Positions 1 to 9,149 of a stretch of 64,000 bases of DNA are shown here, in pieces (the stretch's first letter is position 1; the number at the start of each line of letters is the position of its first letter). This DNA is from an uncultured Clostridia bacterium (GTDB taxonomy: Bacteria > Bacillota > Clostridia > Oscillospirales > Acutalibacteraceae). The notes under the pieces are model-generated. The model saw only the letters and a program-made list of their open reading frames with translations. It searched no databases and had not been told where the DNA came from. A program made the translations under genes and the position numbers. The stretch covers positions 1-64,000 of the forward strand of contig CAMHQC010000009.1 of assembly GCA_946187325.1 (NCBI GenBank). The letters run 5' to 3'.

Positions 1-1
1 T

Positions 2-88
2 TGGTGCCGGTGACCGGACTCGAACCGGTACGGTATCGCTACCGGCGGATTTTGAGTCCGCTACGTCTGCCAATTCCATCACACCGGC
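2..88 (-). tRNA. tRNA-Leu (anticodon CAA)
   Basis: Read on the minus strand this folds as a complete class II tRNA: a 7-bp acceptor stem (GCCGGTG/CACCGGC), a leucine-type D arm, a GCGGA/TCCGC anticodon stem around a CTCAAAA loop giving anticodon CAA, a variable arm and a GGTTCGA T loop. CCA is encoded at 2-4. It should decode UUG. The transcript leaves the window at its left edge, so its terminator is not seen. Confidence 0.95.
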
Positions 89-188
89 GTATTACTTAGT
101 AATTATACTATATAAAGTATTAAAAATCAAGTTGTTAATATTTATGTAGTTAAAGCCAATCTATAGTAAAAAAATATGCATTAGTAAT

Positions 189-235
189 AAGCTTTATTAT
201 ATAGTCTTGCAATAAAGCTTGAAATTTGATAAAAT
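189..235 (+). promoter_or_regulatory. pyrB promoter with overlapping inverted repeat
   Basis: A sigma-A-like promoter is visible as TTGCAA (207-212), a 17-nt spacer and TAAAAT (230-235). A perfect 10-bp inverted repeat, AAGCTTTATT (189-198) and AATAAAGCTT (211-220), straddles the -35 box and is placed like an operator. The regulator is unknown. The repeat is a direct observation; the operator role is inference. Confidence 0.5.
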
Positions 236-241
236 ATAGAA

Positions 242-419
242 AATTTTAAAGGGTGATAGTGTGAAAATTCACACTATCAAAGATTTATGTTGTCCGCCCG
301 GTTTGCCGCAAGCGGCAACGGGCGATGACTATAATCACAATACACGCCTTATCCGCCCACGGTAAGGTTGCAGGGAATTTCAATGGCTATTTGTGGGCGG
401 AAAGGCTATGGCGGTTAAT
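242..419 (+). promoter_or_regulatory. structured pyrB leader with possible leader peptide
   Basis: The roughly 180-nt leader has three strong inverted repeats: 254-277, 295-324 (CGCCCG/CGGGCG around TTGCCGC/GCGGCAA) and CCGCCCAC (353-360) with GTGGGCGG (393-400), which reaches into the translation start region. The strand TCCGCCC occurs twice (293-299, 352-358) and both copies could pair with GGGCGGA (395-401), so alternative folds are possible. An 11-codon ORF (383-418) ends one base before the pyrB ATG at 420. I see no PyrR-binding consensus and no uridine-tract terminator. The structures are seen; control by pyrimidines is inference. Confidence 0.45.
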
Positions 420-1499
420 ATGGAGCACAAAAATCTAATAGACCTCGAATATATGACTATCGACGAGTTAAAACAGACGATAAACCTCGCTAAAGTAATT
501 AAAAGCCGTCCCGATGTATATAAACACGCTTGTGACGGTAAGATTATGGCGACGCTTTTTTACGAACCGTCTACCAGAACTCAGATGTCATTCCAGGCAG
601 CTATGATGAGGCTCGGCGGTAAAACTATCGGATTCGACAACCCTATGAACTCCTCAGTCGCTAAAGGCGAGAATCTAAAGGATACGATTACCATTATCAG
701 CAGCTACAGCGACATTATCGCTATGCGCCATCCAAGCGAAGGCTCAGCAAAGGCGGCTTCATTATTCAGCAGTGTTCCGCTCATTAACTGCGGAGACGGC
801 GGACACTTTCACCCTACCCAGACTTTAACAGATGTATGCACTCTTAGCTTTGAAAAAGGAAGACTCGATAATCTTAAAATCGGACTTTGCGGCGACCTTT
901 TAAACGGAAGAACCGTACACTCTTTAATCAAGACAATGAGTCATTTTGAAAACAACAGCTTTATTTTAATTTCTACAAAAGAATTATCAGTGCCTAAATA
1001 CATAAAAGATATTTTAGATAACGCCGGGTGCGAATACGAAGAAAAAGATAATTTAAAGGACGCTATTTCGGATTTAGACGTGCTTTATATGACAAGAATC
1101 CAGCGTGAAAGATTCGCGTCCGAGGAAGAATACGAAAAACAAAAGGGAGTATTCGTACTCGATACAGAAAAGCTCGCTCTAGCTAAAGAAGATATGATAA
1201 TTTTACATCCGCTCCCTCGAGTTGACGAGATAGCGATTGAGGTTGACAACGACCCGAGAGCTTGTTATTTTAAGCAGGCGGAATACGGAATGTACGGAAG
1301 AATGGCACTTATAGTACTTCTGTTAAGGGAAAGAGGTTCATTCACATTCAGCACACCGGATCCTATTATCAAGAATAATTTAAAATGCTCCAATGAAAAA
1401 TGTATTACAAATGAACCTCAGCAGTTCTATTTACCCAAAAACACATACGAGAAAAACGGAGAGTTTTTCTGTGATTATTGCGACAGTATAATGAAATAA
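420..1499 (+). CDS. pyrB: aspartate carbamoyltransferase catalytic chain with fused PyrI-type zinc domain
   Basis: Catalyses carbamoyl phosphate + L-aspartate to N-carbamoyl-aspartate in pyrimidine synthesis. The carbamoyl-phosphate motif STRT is at residues 51-54, followed by the HP(S)E and HPTQ motifs and HPLPRVDEI. I chose the ATG at 420 because the protein then begins like other ATCases (NLIDL); an in-frame GTG at 393 and an ATG at 408 lie upstream. The chain has 359 residues, about 50 more than a plain PyrB. The extra C-terminus carries C323-x4-C328 and C351-x2-C354, the spacing of the zinc site in the PyrI regulatory chain, but there is no PyrI nucleotide-binding domain. It may hold the catalytic trimers together structurally. 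No separate pyrI is seen in the window. Confidence 0.93.
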   Translation: MEHKNLIDLEYMTIDELKQTINLAKVIKSRPDVYKHACDGKIMATLFYEPSTRTQMSFQAAMMRLGGKTIGFDNPMNSSVAKGENLKDTITIISSYSDIIAMRHPSEGSAKAASLFSSVPLINCGDGGHFHPTQTLTDVCTLSFEKGRLDNLKIGLCGDLLNGRTVHSLIKTMSHFENNSFILISTKELSVPKYIKDILDNAGCEYEEKDNLKDAISDLDVLYMTRIQRERFASEEEYEKQKGVFVLDTEKLALAKEDMIILHPLPRVDEIAIEVDNDPRACYFKQAEYGMYGRMALIVLLLRERGSFTFSTPDPIIKNNLKCSNEKCITNEPQQFYLPKNTYEKNGEFFCDYCDSIMK

Positions 1500-1502
1500 T
1501 TT

Positions 1503-1536
1503 AAAGGACATCTCAACTATAAACGAGATGTCCTTT
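1503..1536. terminator. bidirectional terminator between pyrB and addA
   Basis: A perfect 12-bp stem AAAGGACATCTC / GAGATGTCCTTT with a 10-nt loop lies between two converging genes. It is flanked by A-rich and T-rich ends and suits both directions. Confidence 0.85.
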
Positions 1537-1539
1537 TGG

Positions 1540-4500
1540 TTATAAGATTCTGACTTCACGGTTTAGATAGATAGAATAGATAATAACTTCTTTAACCTTA
1601 TAATCGGTAGTTTCCTCGATAGCTGTTTTGTAAAGCTCTACCTGTTTATGATAAAGCTTTACTAAATCCGCCTCTTCCTTTACCCTATCCGTTTTATAAT
1701 CGACGATTACAGCTTCACCGTTTTCGATAAAAACTAAATCTACGGCGCCCTGCATAATAATTTTTTGAGAAGAAAATTCTTCATTAAGCTCCGGATTATA
1801 ATCCTCGGCGTTTATCTTTACGGTAAACTGATACTCTCGCTGATAGCTTTGGCTGTTTATTACACGTGATACAAGTTCGCTGGATAAAAACTTATCCAAA
1901 TCATCGTAATTAATAAGCTTTATCTGACGTTCAGATAGAAAACCGATTTCACGCAGTCTTTCCGCTTCAAGCTTACAATTATTTTTAGCCTTAAAAATAT
2001 CGCATCTTTCCATAAAATTATGGAACGCTGTTCCCTTTTCAGCGGCGCTTGTATCCTTTTCAGATAAAAACAAAGGTTTTCTGAGAACTTTATTATAGAT
2101 ACCGTTGTCTTTATGCGAAAACTCGGAAGCGCTTATTTTTTGCGGTAATTTAGAGAGCGGAGCGTCATTATAATCATAATTAATTCGACTAATAAATATA
2201 TCGAGAAATTGCTTATCAATCTTCGAGGACAAGAAATCCCTGTTATCATTCTCTTTCTTCTCGATTACTATCTCCTCTGAGTCAGTATTTTTTATAATAT
2301 CAAACTTCCACGGCTTATAGCTTTCCTTATAATAAGTGTAATCAGGCTCGTTGTTTATTCGTATATCACATCCCGGGTTAGCTAAAGCGCAGGTGAATAT
2401 CCAGTCGCTGTAAGAATTCATATTCTTTACAACATACGATGATATCGGGTACGAAGCTGTTTTACTCTCGAGATTTTCAATATATTTTTTAGGGTCTTTA
2501 TTAACAGAGGTTATAATCAATTTCTCTTTAGCTCTGGTTAACGCCACGTATAAAATCCTCATTTCCTCGGAAATCATACGGTCTTTTTGAATCAAGGACA
2601 GAATTTTCCGCTGTAAAGTATCATATTTCACAATATCCTTTTTAATTCTTAGTCCGATACCGTTATCGGCATTTAGAACTAAATCGGCAGAGGTGTCTTT
2701 AAGGTTAAATTCCATAGAAGTACAGGAGATAAAGCATACGGGAAACTCAAGTCCTTTACTGGCGTGAATACTCATAACCTTTACGGCGTTTCTGCTGTTA
2801 TCGTTAATATCGTTAACGGCGTTTAAAACAGTTTCTTTTTCTTTTATCCTGTTTATATAATTCATAAACGCGGTGAGGGTTTTATAACCGTTCTCAGAAT
2901 ATGAACGAGCGTAGCTTTGGAGCAGATAAATATTGTTTTCGTTAAACCTATCGTCCGCCATAGCTATACAATCAAAACCCGTAAGATTCATAATAATACC
3001 GATTAGACGGTCAACCGTAGTAGTAACGGAGAGTGTTCTTAGTTTATCCAGCAAGGATATAAATTTAACGCATTTATCTTCACTGCTTTTTTTCAGCGCT
3101 ATATACAGCGGAGATTTCCGATCGCTTATTCTAAGACAGGCAACGTCGTCGGATGTAAAGGAAAACATCGGACTCATAAGAACCGATAAAAGCGGTATAT
3201 CCTGTACAGGATTATCAATAATACTTAAAAAGTTAAGCACAAGCTTTATTTCGGGCATATCAAAAAAGTTGTTCTTTTCCTGAGATATTGTCGGAATACC
3301 GTTTTGGTTAAGGATATTTACGAACGTTACCGCTCGTCTGGTTTCTCCCCGGGGACTTCTGATTAAAACTGCTATATCTCCGTAAGTAATATTTCGGGTA
3401 GAGTCACCGTCCTTAATCTGCAGCTTTTCCTCAAAAATAAGCTTATAAATTTTTTCGCTTACTTTTTGAGCTTCCAGAGTTAAGACTGTTTCGTTATTTT
3501 CTTCGTCAATACCCGAGGAATCTATAAGCATAAGCTCCATAGAATTGCTTTCGGTTTCAGGGTAAGAAGCTCCGCAAACAAGCTTTTCCTCGTCGTCATA
3601 CTCAAGTCCGCCGACATCCTCGGACATCAAGGTTGAGAAAATAAAGTTACACGCTTCGGTAACTCCAAGCCTGCTTCTAAAGTTTTTATCAAGAATAATC
3701 CTGGCGGGATAGTTTTCATCGTCAGGATTATATTTATTATAAGCGGACTTATAATTAATAAAAATCTCGGGCTTTGCCTGGCGGAAACCGTATATACTCT
3801 GTTTAACGTCGCCGACTACAAAGAGATTATTTTTATCCTTAGTTACAGCCCTAAAGAGTAAATCCTGAACCTCGTTAATGTCCTGAAATTCGTCAACCAT
3901 TACGGCATCAAACATCTCGGATATTTCCGAGGAAATATCGGTATAGATAATCTTTCCGTCTTTATACTCACACAAAAGCTCTACCATTAAGGTTTCTATA
4001 TCGGCGAAATCCAGAATATTTTTTTCGGTTTTAAGCGACATAAACTCTTTTCTAAACTGTTTTATACATTCAAAGAAAACATTTATAACCGGGTAAAGCT
4101 CCATTGTAACGGAGTTTATAGAGTCAATATCCTTACAAAAAAGTGTTTCAAGCTTTTTTACTTCTTTTTTATAATTATCCCTTAAATTTTTTATTATCTG
4201 TAAATAATTATCATCCGAAGCGCCCTTAAATGACGGAAAACGTTTAAAAGCGAAGCTTGACACAGCTTCCTTAATACTATCCCAATCGTTAGAATTTAAC
4301 GCGTCAGAGAAAAAGTCGAAGTTAAGAGAATCATTTTTTAATAATTCGAAAACCTTATCAATCTGTTTTTCGTTTAAAAACTCGTCTTTATCCAAATAGG
4401 ACAAAGAGGTTTTTATTAAGCTTCGGCAGTAATTCAGTGAATCGTTAACGTAATTGATAACATAGCTGAAATACGGAGTTTGCTCAAAAGGAATACCGCT

Positions 4501-5100
4501 GTACAGCGAAAGCATACTATCCATCCAGTTATCCATAAAAGGTATAGAAGTAAGGAAGTTATATGTATTTATGATATGGTTTCTTAAATTGTCGTCGTTT
4601 CTATATGTACAGGTTGAGTTTACAAGCTCATTGAAATCGGAGTTGTTCTCTGAGTAAAACTTTTCGAGCGTATTATCAAGGGCTTTTGAACGGAGAATAC
4701 TTAGCTCTCCCTCGTCGGCTATTCTAAAATCGCTTTGGATACCGAGCTTATAAAAATACTGTCTTACAAATTCAGTACAGAATCCGTCTATTGTCGAAAT
4801 CTTGGCGCTGTAAAGAAGCTGTTTTTGCCTGAGCAAATATTTATTATACGGGTCTTTTATGAGCAGGTTATTTAAGGCGGTTTCAATTCTGGAACGCATT
4901 TCGGCGCTTGCGGCTCTCGTGAACGTAACTATCAACATTCTGTCGATAGAAACGGAATTTTCGCTGTCGGTTATTGAGTCAATAATTCTCTGTACAAGCA
5001 CAGCGGTTTTACCGGAGCCCGCCGCCGCGGAGACAAGTACAGAGCCGCCCCTTGAGTTTATAGCGTCTTTTTGAGCTTTAGTCCATTTAACATCAGGCAT
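1540..5100 (-). CDS. addA: ATP-dependent helicase/nuclease subunit A (AddA)
   Basis: UvrD-family helicase plus RecB-family nuclease subunit of the AddAB complex, which resects double-strand breaks for RecA recombination in Firmicutes. Walker A AAAGSGKT is at residues 25-32. Further helicase motifs include MVDEFQDIN and VGDVKQSIYGFR, and the C-terminal nuclease motif is VIVDYKTDR. The ORF opens further upstream, but AAGGAG stands at correct spacing before the ATG at 5100, giving MPDVKWTKAQ and 1186 residues, normal for AddA. The start overlaps the end of addB by 8 nt, so the two are translationally coupled. Confidence 0.95.
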   Translation of the reverse strand: MPDVKWTKAQKDAINSRGGSVLVSAAAGSGKTAVLVQRIIDSITDSENSVSIDRMLIVTFTRAASAEMRSRIETALNNLLIKDPYNKYLLRQKQLLYSAKISTIDGFCTEFVRQYFYKLGIQSDFRIADEGELSILRSKALDNTLEKFYSENNSDFNELVNSTCTYRNDDNLRNHIINTYNFLTSIPFMDNWMDSMLSLYSGIPFEQTPYFSYVINYVNDSLNYCRSLIKTSLSYLDKDEFLNEKQIDKVFELLKNDSLNFDFFSDALNSNDWDSIKEAVSSFAFKRFPSFKGASDDNYLQIIKNLRDNYKKEVKKLETLFCKDIDSINSVTMELYPVINVFFECIKQFRKEFMSLKTEKNILDFADIETLMVELLCEYKDGKIIYTDISSEISEMFDAVMVDEFQDINEVQDLLFRAVTKDKNNLFVVGDVKQSIYGFRQAKPEIFINYKSAYNKYNPDDENYPARIILDKNFRSRLGVTEACNFIFSTLMSEDVGGLEYDDEEKLVCGASYPETESNSMELMLIDSSGIDEENNETVLTLEAQKVSEKIYKLIFEEKLQIKDGDSTRNITYGDIAVLIRSPRGETRRAVTFVNILNQNGIPTISQEKNNFFDMPEIKLVLNFLSIIDNPVQDIPLLSVLMSPMFSFTSDDVACLRISDRKSPLYIALKKSSEDKCVKFISLLDKLRTLSVTTTVDRLIGIIMNLTGFDCIAMADDRFNENNIYLLQSYARSYSENGYKTLTAFMNYINRIKEKETVLNAVNDINDNSRNAVKVMSIHASKGLEFPVCFISCTSMEFNLKDTSADLVLNADNGIGLRIKKDIVKYDTLQRKILSLIQKDRMISEEMRILYVALTRAKEKLIITSVNKDPKKYIENLESKTASYPISSYVVKNMNSYSDWIFTCALANPGCDIRINNEPDYTYYKESYKPWKFDIIKNTDSEEIVIEKKENDNRDFLSSKIDKQFLDIFISRINYDYNDAPLSKLPQKISASEFSHKDNGIYNKVLRKPLFLSEKDTSAAEKGTAFHNFMERCDIFKAKNNCKLEAERLREIGFLSERQIKLINYDDLDKFLSSELVSRVINSQSYQREYQFTVKINAEDYNPELNEEFSSQKIIMQGAVDLVFIENGEAVIVDYKTDRVKEEADLVKLYHKQVELYKTAIEETTDYKVKEVIIYSIYLNREVRIL

Positions 5101-8100
5101 CTGACCCATCTCCTTTCTCAAGCTTAGTATAAACTTCCTTCGCGGAAGCTTCGGTTCGATACTTATAATCGTCCTCGTAAGTATGCAGACATACGCTGTC
5201 ATAAGGGCAGTACGCACAGCCGTCAACAACGCCCTTTATGGGTTTAGCTTCTACATTACCGTTTAGAAGCTCTTCTCCCATACTCCTAATCACATCGTCA
5301 ATATGTTTAAAAATATATCTAAACTGCTCGCTTGAGGCGGTAGCGTCCGAATACTTTCCGTCCTCAACCTTTTTAGAAAGCTTAATAAACTTACCGAGCC
5401 TGTCCATATGCTCTAATACATCGCCGTCATTCAGCACAAGTCCGTTCATACGGAAATTGCTGTCAATTTGAGCCTTTATTTTATCGTCAGTCGGATACTT
5501 ATCGCCGTCGATATCCTTAGCCGCAGACGGCATATACAGAATACCCGCGGGAATTAAGTTTTTGCCGAAATATTCTTTACCGTTCTCAATTACACAGCGA
5601 AGATACAGCAGCATTTGCAGATTAATTCCATAGAGAATCTCGCAGAGCTTAAACTGCTTATTACCCGTCTTATAGTCGACTATGCGGATATAGCTCTCAT
5701 CGTCATTTTTATCATACTTATCCACCCTGTCAATAAAGCCGTTAACGCTTACGCTTCTATCATTATCAAGCTGAATTGTATAAGCCGGAATTGAGCCGTC
5801 AGAGCCGATTCTGAGTTCATAATCAGTCGGTATAAAATCGGAATACATAAGCTGGCGGATAAGCTCTTTAATAAGAACAAAAATATTGATTTTAAGCCTT
5901 TCAAACATGGCCTTAAAGTTATCGGTTTTGCCATCTAAACCGCCGAAGGTTTCATCGGCGTATTGGAGCAGGATTCTGTCGATAGATTTTTTAATGCTGT
6001 CGTTTGAAAGCTTATTAAGTACGGCTTTATTATTTTCCTTTAAGAATTTTTCAAGAAAAAAATGAACGATATTTCCGAATTGAATACTGTCTATCTCAGC
6101 GGTTTTCCGCTCCTTAGCCTTTAGCCCGTAGTTACAGAAATACTGAAAATGACAAAGATTATACTTCTCAATTCCGGACGCGGAGATGCTCATATTCTTT
6201 CTGAATAATTCTTCGCTGATTTTAGAATCGTTAATTTTAAACGGCTTTTTATTAAGGGCGTTTTCCAGTTTAATATAACTATCCTTATACGCTTCGTCAT
6301 TTTTAAAATACTGTTTAAGTGCAAGCACATCGGGGGTTTCAACATTAAACTTCCTTGAAAGGTATTCGAAAGCCTGTTGTTTAGAATAAAGCTCGTTTTT
6401 TTCGTTAAAGTCTGAGTACATACTGTCGTTTCTGCTCGGGAACAGCTTTACAATATCGTTATAAATAACAGACGGTTCGTAGTCCTCACCGCTGAAATCG
6501 GAGCTGTATGTAGTTACAAACACCTTATCGCTCGCGGAGGTTAAAGCGCAATAGATTAGGTATTTTTCGTGGCTTGCGAGCTGTTCGAGGCTGTCTGTAA
6601 GCGGAATATTATTTTCGATAAGTATACGACGCTCTGTTTCGGAGAATACACCCGCAGTCTGCGGAATTGACGGAAACAAGCCGTCCACCGCTCCGAGTAT
6701 AAATACAGCCTTCGCGTCGCTTAAACGAACTCTGTCGGCTACCGCGACGTTAATTTGATCCTGGTATCTCGGAATATCGCTAAGTTTTATATCTGAAAGC
6801 TTATAACCGAGATAATCTCTGTATTTTTGAAGCGAAAGCTTCGTATCGCCCAATACGGCGGTAAGCTTATCGAGCGATTCTATCATAAGGTTATAAACTC
6901 TAACCTGTTCATTAGCTTCGAAAATAAGCCCTTCGCCCTCAAGAGTATCGTAAAGCTTATCCACAGAATCATTGATTCCAAAATTTATGATAAGCTTATA
7001 TAACGCCTTAGAAATCTCTGTACCGTCCGCATCTTTAGCGGAATTAATAAAATCGACCAGCGGATTAACTATGTACTTTCTTACAGCTTCTATCTCTGAT
7101 AACTTTTTAATATCGCCATCACTGAGCGAATCGAATCCCGAAGGGTTATTTTTAAACTCCTTTTTAAATCCGGAGCGGTCTATATTCCACACATAAATAT
7201 AATTCTCGAAATCGGCAATCTGAGTGTCGCTGAGTTTAAAAAGTCCTGTTTTTAGAGTTGAAATCAAGCTGTCTCTGTCGAAGTTGCTTATAGCTATATC
7301 TAAAACACCGGAAACAAATCTTATAATCGGATTGGTAAAAATATCCCGGGGAATGTCCATAAAATACGGAATAGAATATTTTTCCAAAACCATATCGAGT
7401 ATACCGTTATAGATATTATTGTCCCTGAGTATAACGGCGATATCTTTGTATTTATAGCCTTTATCGACAACAAGACTTTTAATTCTACGCGCGGTAAAAT
7501 TAACCTCGTCATAAACGTCAAAGGCTTGGTATGTTTCTATATTCTCGGCTTTTTCAGTATAGACATTATCGTTAATTCTAAGTATATTATTTTCTAAAAA
7601 AGAAATATCAGGCTTATCGGAACGATAAAAATTTTCAAGAATAATATCCGGTTTAATCTCAATACCGTTGCTTTGAGCGAGTCTTTTAACAAGCTTTCGG
7701 GTCCTTTCGGTAGTTTCGAAAATCTCGCTGTTTTTGTACTCCATATCTATATTGACGGTAATATAAAAATCTTTACTTTGGGTAAGGAGTATTCTTATAA
7801 TTTCGAGCTGTTGATATGTAAATCCCGAAAACGAATCGACAACTATAGTATAACCTTCAAAAAACCGCTCAGTTTCAAGTATATCTTTAAGTCTGTTTAA
7901 ATTTTCTAACGGGTCAACATAGCTTTTTTCGAGTAACGCTTCGTAAGCGTTAAGCACAAGCGCTGTTTCGGTAAGCTTCTTTTTAAGGGTTTCATTTTCG
8001 ATTTTTTCAGCAATATTATCGAGCATATCGGGGGTAATATTATCCTTTTTACACTCTTTTAGAGAATGTATCATAAGTTCAAGGACTGATTTTCTCGTTT

Positions 8101-8431
8101 TAGCGGAAGTAAACATCTCTAAGCTGTCGGAGGTTTCCTCGATAGCCTTACTCATTATAATTTTACGCACGCCGTCATCAATAACATTCTCGGGAATGTT
8201 ACCTGTATTTTTGAAAACATAATTAGAAAGACGCGAAAATCCAAACACAAGTACATTACCCGCCAGCTTAGCGCCTAAAACGTCGAGAAAGGTTGTTTCA
8301 GTTTCAAACGAACTCTGGTCAGGAACGAGCATTAAAAGCTTTTTATCACCTTTTTTGCACTTATTAGCTAATATATTTACAGCTTCGGTGGTTTTACCGC
8401 TGCCGCTTTTTCCTAAAATGAATTGAAGCAT
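5093..8431 (-). CDS. addB: ATP-dependent helicase/nuclease subunit B (AddB)
   Basis: Second subunit of AddAB; in the family it has an inactivated helicase fold, recognises Chi and carries its own nuclease domain with an Fe-S cluster. The N-terminus has the Walker A motif GKSGSGKT. The nuclease motif RIVDYKTGNK lies near residue 950. Iron-sulfur cysteines are visible as NLCHFQYFC and, near the C-terminus, CAYCPYDSVC. Length 1112 is typical. It is the first gene of an addB-addA pair, with a GGGAAG ribosome site before the ATG at 8431. Confidence 0.95.
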   Translation of the reverse strand: MLQFILGKSGSGKTTEAVNILANKCKKGDKKLLMLVPDQSSFETETTFLDVLGAKLAGNVLVFGFSRLSNYVFKNTGNIPENVIDDGVRKIIMSKAIEETSDSLEMFTSAKTRKSVLELMIHSLKECKKDNITPDMLDNIAEKIENETLKKKLTETALVLNAYEALLEKSYVDPLENLNRLKDILETERFFEGYTIVVDSFSGFTYQQLEIIRILLTQSKDFYITVNIDMEYKNSEIFETTERTRKLVKRLAQSNGIEIKPDIILENFYRSDKPDISFLENNILRINDNVYTEKAENIETYQAFDVYDEVNFTARRIKSLVVDKGYKYKDIAVILRDNNIYNGILDMVLEKYSIPYFMDIPRDIFTNPIIRFVSGVLDIAISNFDRDSLISTLKTGLFKLSDTQIADFENYIYVWNIDRSGFKKEFKNNPSGFDSLSDGDIKKLSEIEAVRKYIVNPLVDFINSAKDADGTEISKALYKLIINFGINDSVDKLYDTLEGEGLIFEANEQVRVYNLMIESLDKLTAVLGDTKLSLQKYRDYLGYKLSDIKLSDIPRYQDQINVAVADRVRLSDAKAVFILGAVDGLFPSIPQTAGVFSETERRILIENNIPLTDSLEQLASHEKYLIYCALTSASDKVFVTTYSSDFSGEDYEPSVIYNDIVKLFPSRNDSMYSDFNEKNELYSKQQAFEYLSRKFNVETPDVLALKQYFKNDEAYKDSYIKLENALNKKPFKINDSKISEELFRKNMSISASGIEKYNLCHFQYFCNYGLKAKERKTAEIDSIQFGNIVHFFLEKFLKENNKAVLNKLSNDSIKKSIDRILLQYADETFGGLDGKTDNFKAMFERLKINIFVLIKELIRQLMYSDFIPTDYELRIGSDGSIPAYTIQLDNDRSVSVNGFIDRVDKYDKNDDESYIRIVDYKTGNKQFKLCEILYGINLQMLLYLRCVIENGKEYFGKNLIPAGILYMPSAAKDIDGDKYPTDDKIKAQIDSNFRMNGLVLNDGDVLEHMDRLGKFIKLSKKVEDGKYSDATASSEQFRYIFKHIDDVIRSMGEELLNGNVEAKPIKGVVDGCAYCPYDSVCLHTYEDDYKYRTEASAKEVYTKLEKGDGSDA

Positions 8432-8491
8432 TTTATCACTTCCCGCACAAATTTACTCTATTGTAACACATTTGCTGTCCTGAAAAACGTA

Positions 8492-9085
8492 CTAAGAGAA
8501 AAAAGAGCATATTTTTTCAAAGTATTCTACGGTTTTAAACTTAAACTCGTATTTATCGTCTGTAAGAAGATTATATTCATCTGAATCTGTATTTTCTTTT
8601 AAAGAATTATAATCAGTGCTTGAACCTATGCAGAGTGACGGATACATTACACACCACCAGTTATGCCCCTCACCTTTTCCGATAGTTATTCTAAGCGCGT
8701 TATAAAATCCCGACGGCATAGTAACCTTGTCGTAATATCTCGTATCAAAATACATATGCTTTATTTCGGCTTTTACTGAGTAATTATAACCGTTTTTTAC
8801 TATTTCGTCTTTAGCTATATTAGCGATGCTCTGTAAGTTTTTATCCGTAAGCGCTTCCGCTGCCTGTTTATTATCGGCGTTTTGATACATTGAGCTTGTA
8901 TATTTTAGAACCCTGTCCCTCACCTTTAGCTTTAGAGCTTGGTCTGATTTTGAATCGGAATTCGCTAAGATATGAAGTCTGAAAACTTCACCGCTTATGT
9001 TCTTACAGCGCGCGTTAAACGGTATAATAGAAATTATCATACAAATAACTGTAGAAATACATACGGACTTAATTAATCTTTTCAT
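8492..9085 (-). CDS. spoIIR: stage II sporulation protein R
   Basis: SpoIIR is made in the forespore, exported, and triggers SpoIIGA to process pro-sigma-E in the mother cell. The protein has a hydrophobic N-terminal export segment (residues 5-24), then the family hallmark FRLHILANSDS followed by a charged KLKVRDRVL segment, and later GHNWWCVMYPSLC. Length 197 fits the family. The ATG sits 6 nt after the 3' arm of a terminator-like hairpin that fills the gap to ispE, so its ribosome site would be inside the stem. No clear sigma-F promoter was recognised. Confidence 0.93.
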   Translation of the reverse strand: MKRLIKSVCISTVICMIISIIPFNARCKNISGEVFRLHILANSDSKSDQALKLKVRDRVLKYTSSMYQNADNKQAAEALTDKNLQSIANIAKDEIVKNGYNYSVKAEIKHMYFDTRYYDKVTMPSGFYNALRITIGKGEGHNWWCVMYPSLCIGSSTDYNSLKENTDSDEYNLLTDDKYEFKFKTVEYFEKICSFFS

Positions 9086-9087
9086 AT

Positions 9088-9134
9088 AAAAAACCTGCCT
9101 AAATTCTGATACCAGAATTATGGGCAGGTTTTTA
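9088..9134 (-). terminator. terminator-like hairpin between ispE and spoIIR
   Basis: The stem AAACCTGCC(T) / GGGCAGGTTT has an inner stem AATTCTG/CAGAATT and is followed on the minus strand by six T's directly before the spoIIR ATG. It would end ispE transcription. Because it abuts the spoIIR start it might also limit spoIIR translation or read-through. Confidence 0.75.
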
Positions 9135-9149
9135 AAGTTTAATCAAAAT

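Noticed and set aside
393-419. GTG start for pyrB at 393
   Set aside because: It lies in the stem of the leader hairpin, and the ATG at 420 gives the normal ATCase N-terminus.
5101-5229. N-terminal extension of addA
   Set aside because: It would overlap addB by more than 130 nt; AAGGAG supports the ATG at 5100.
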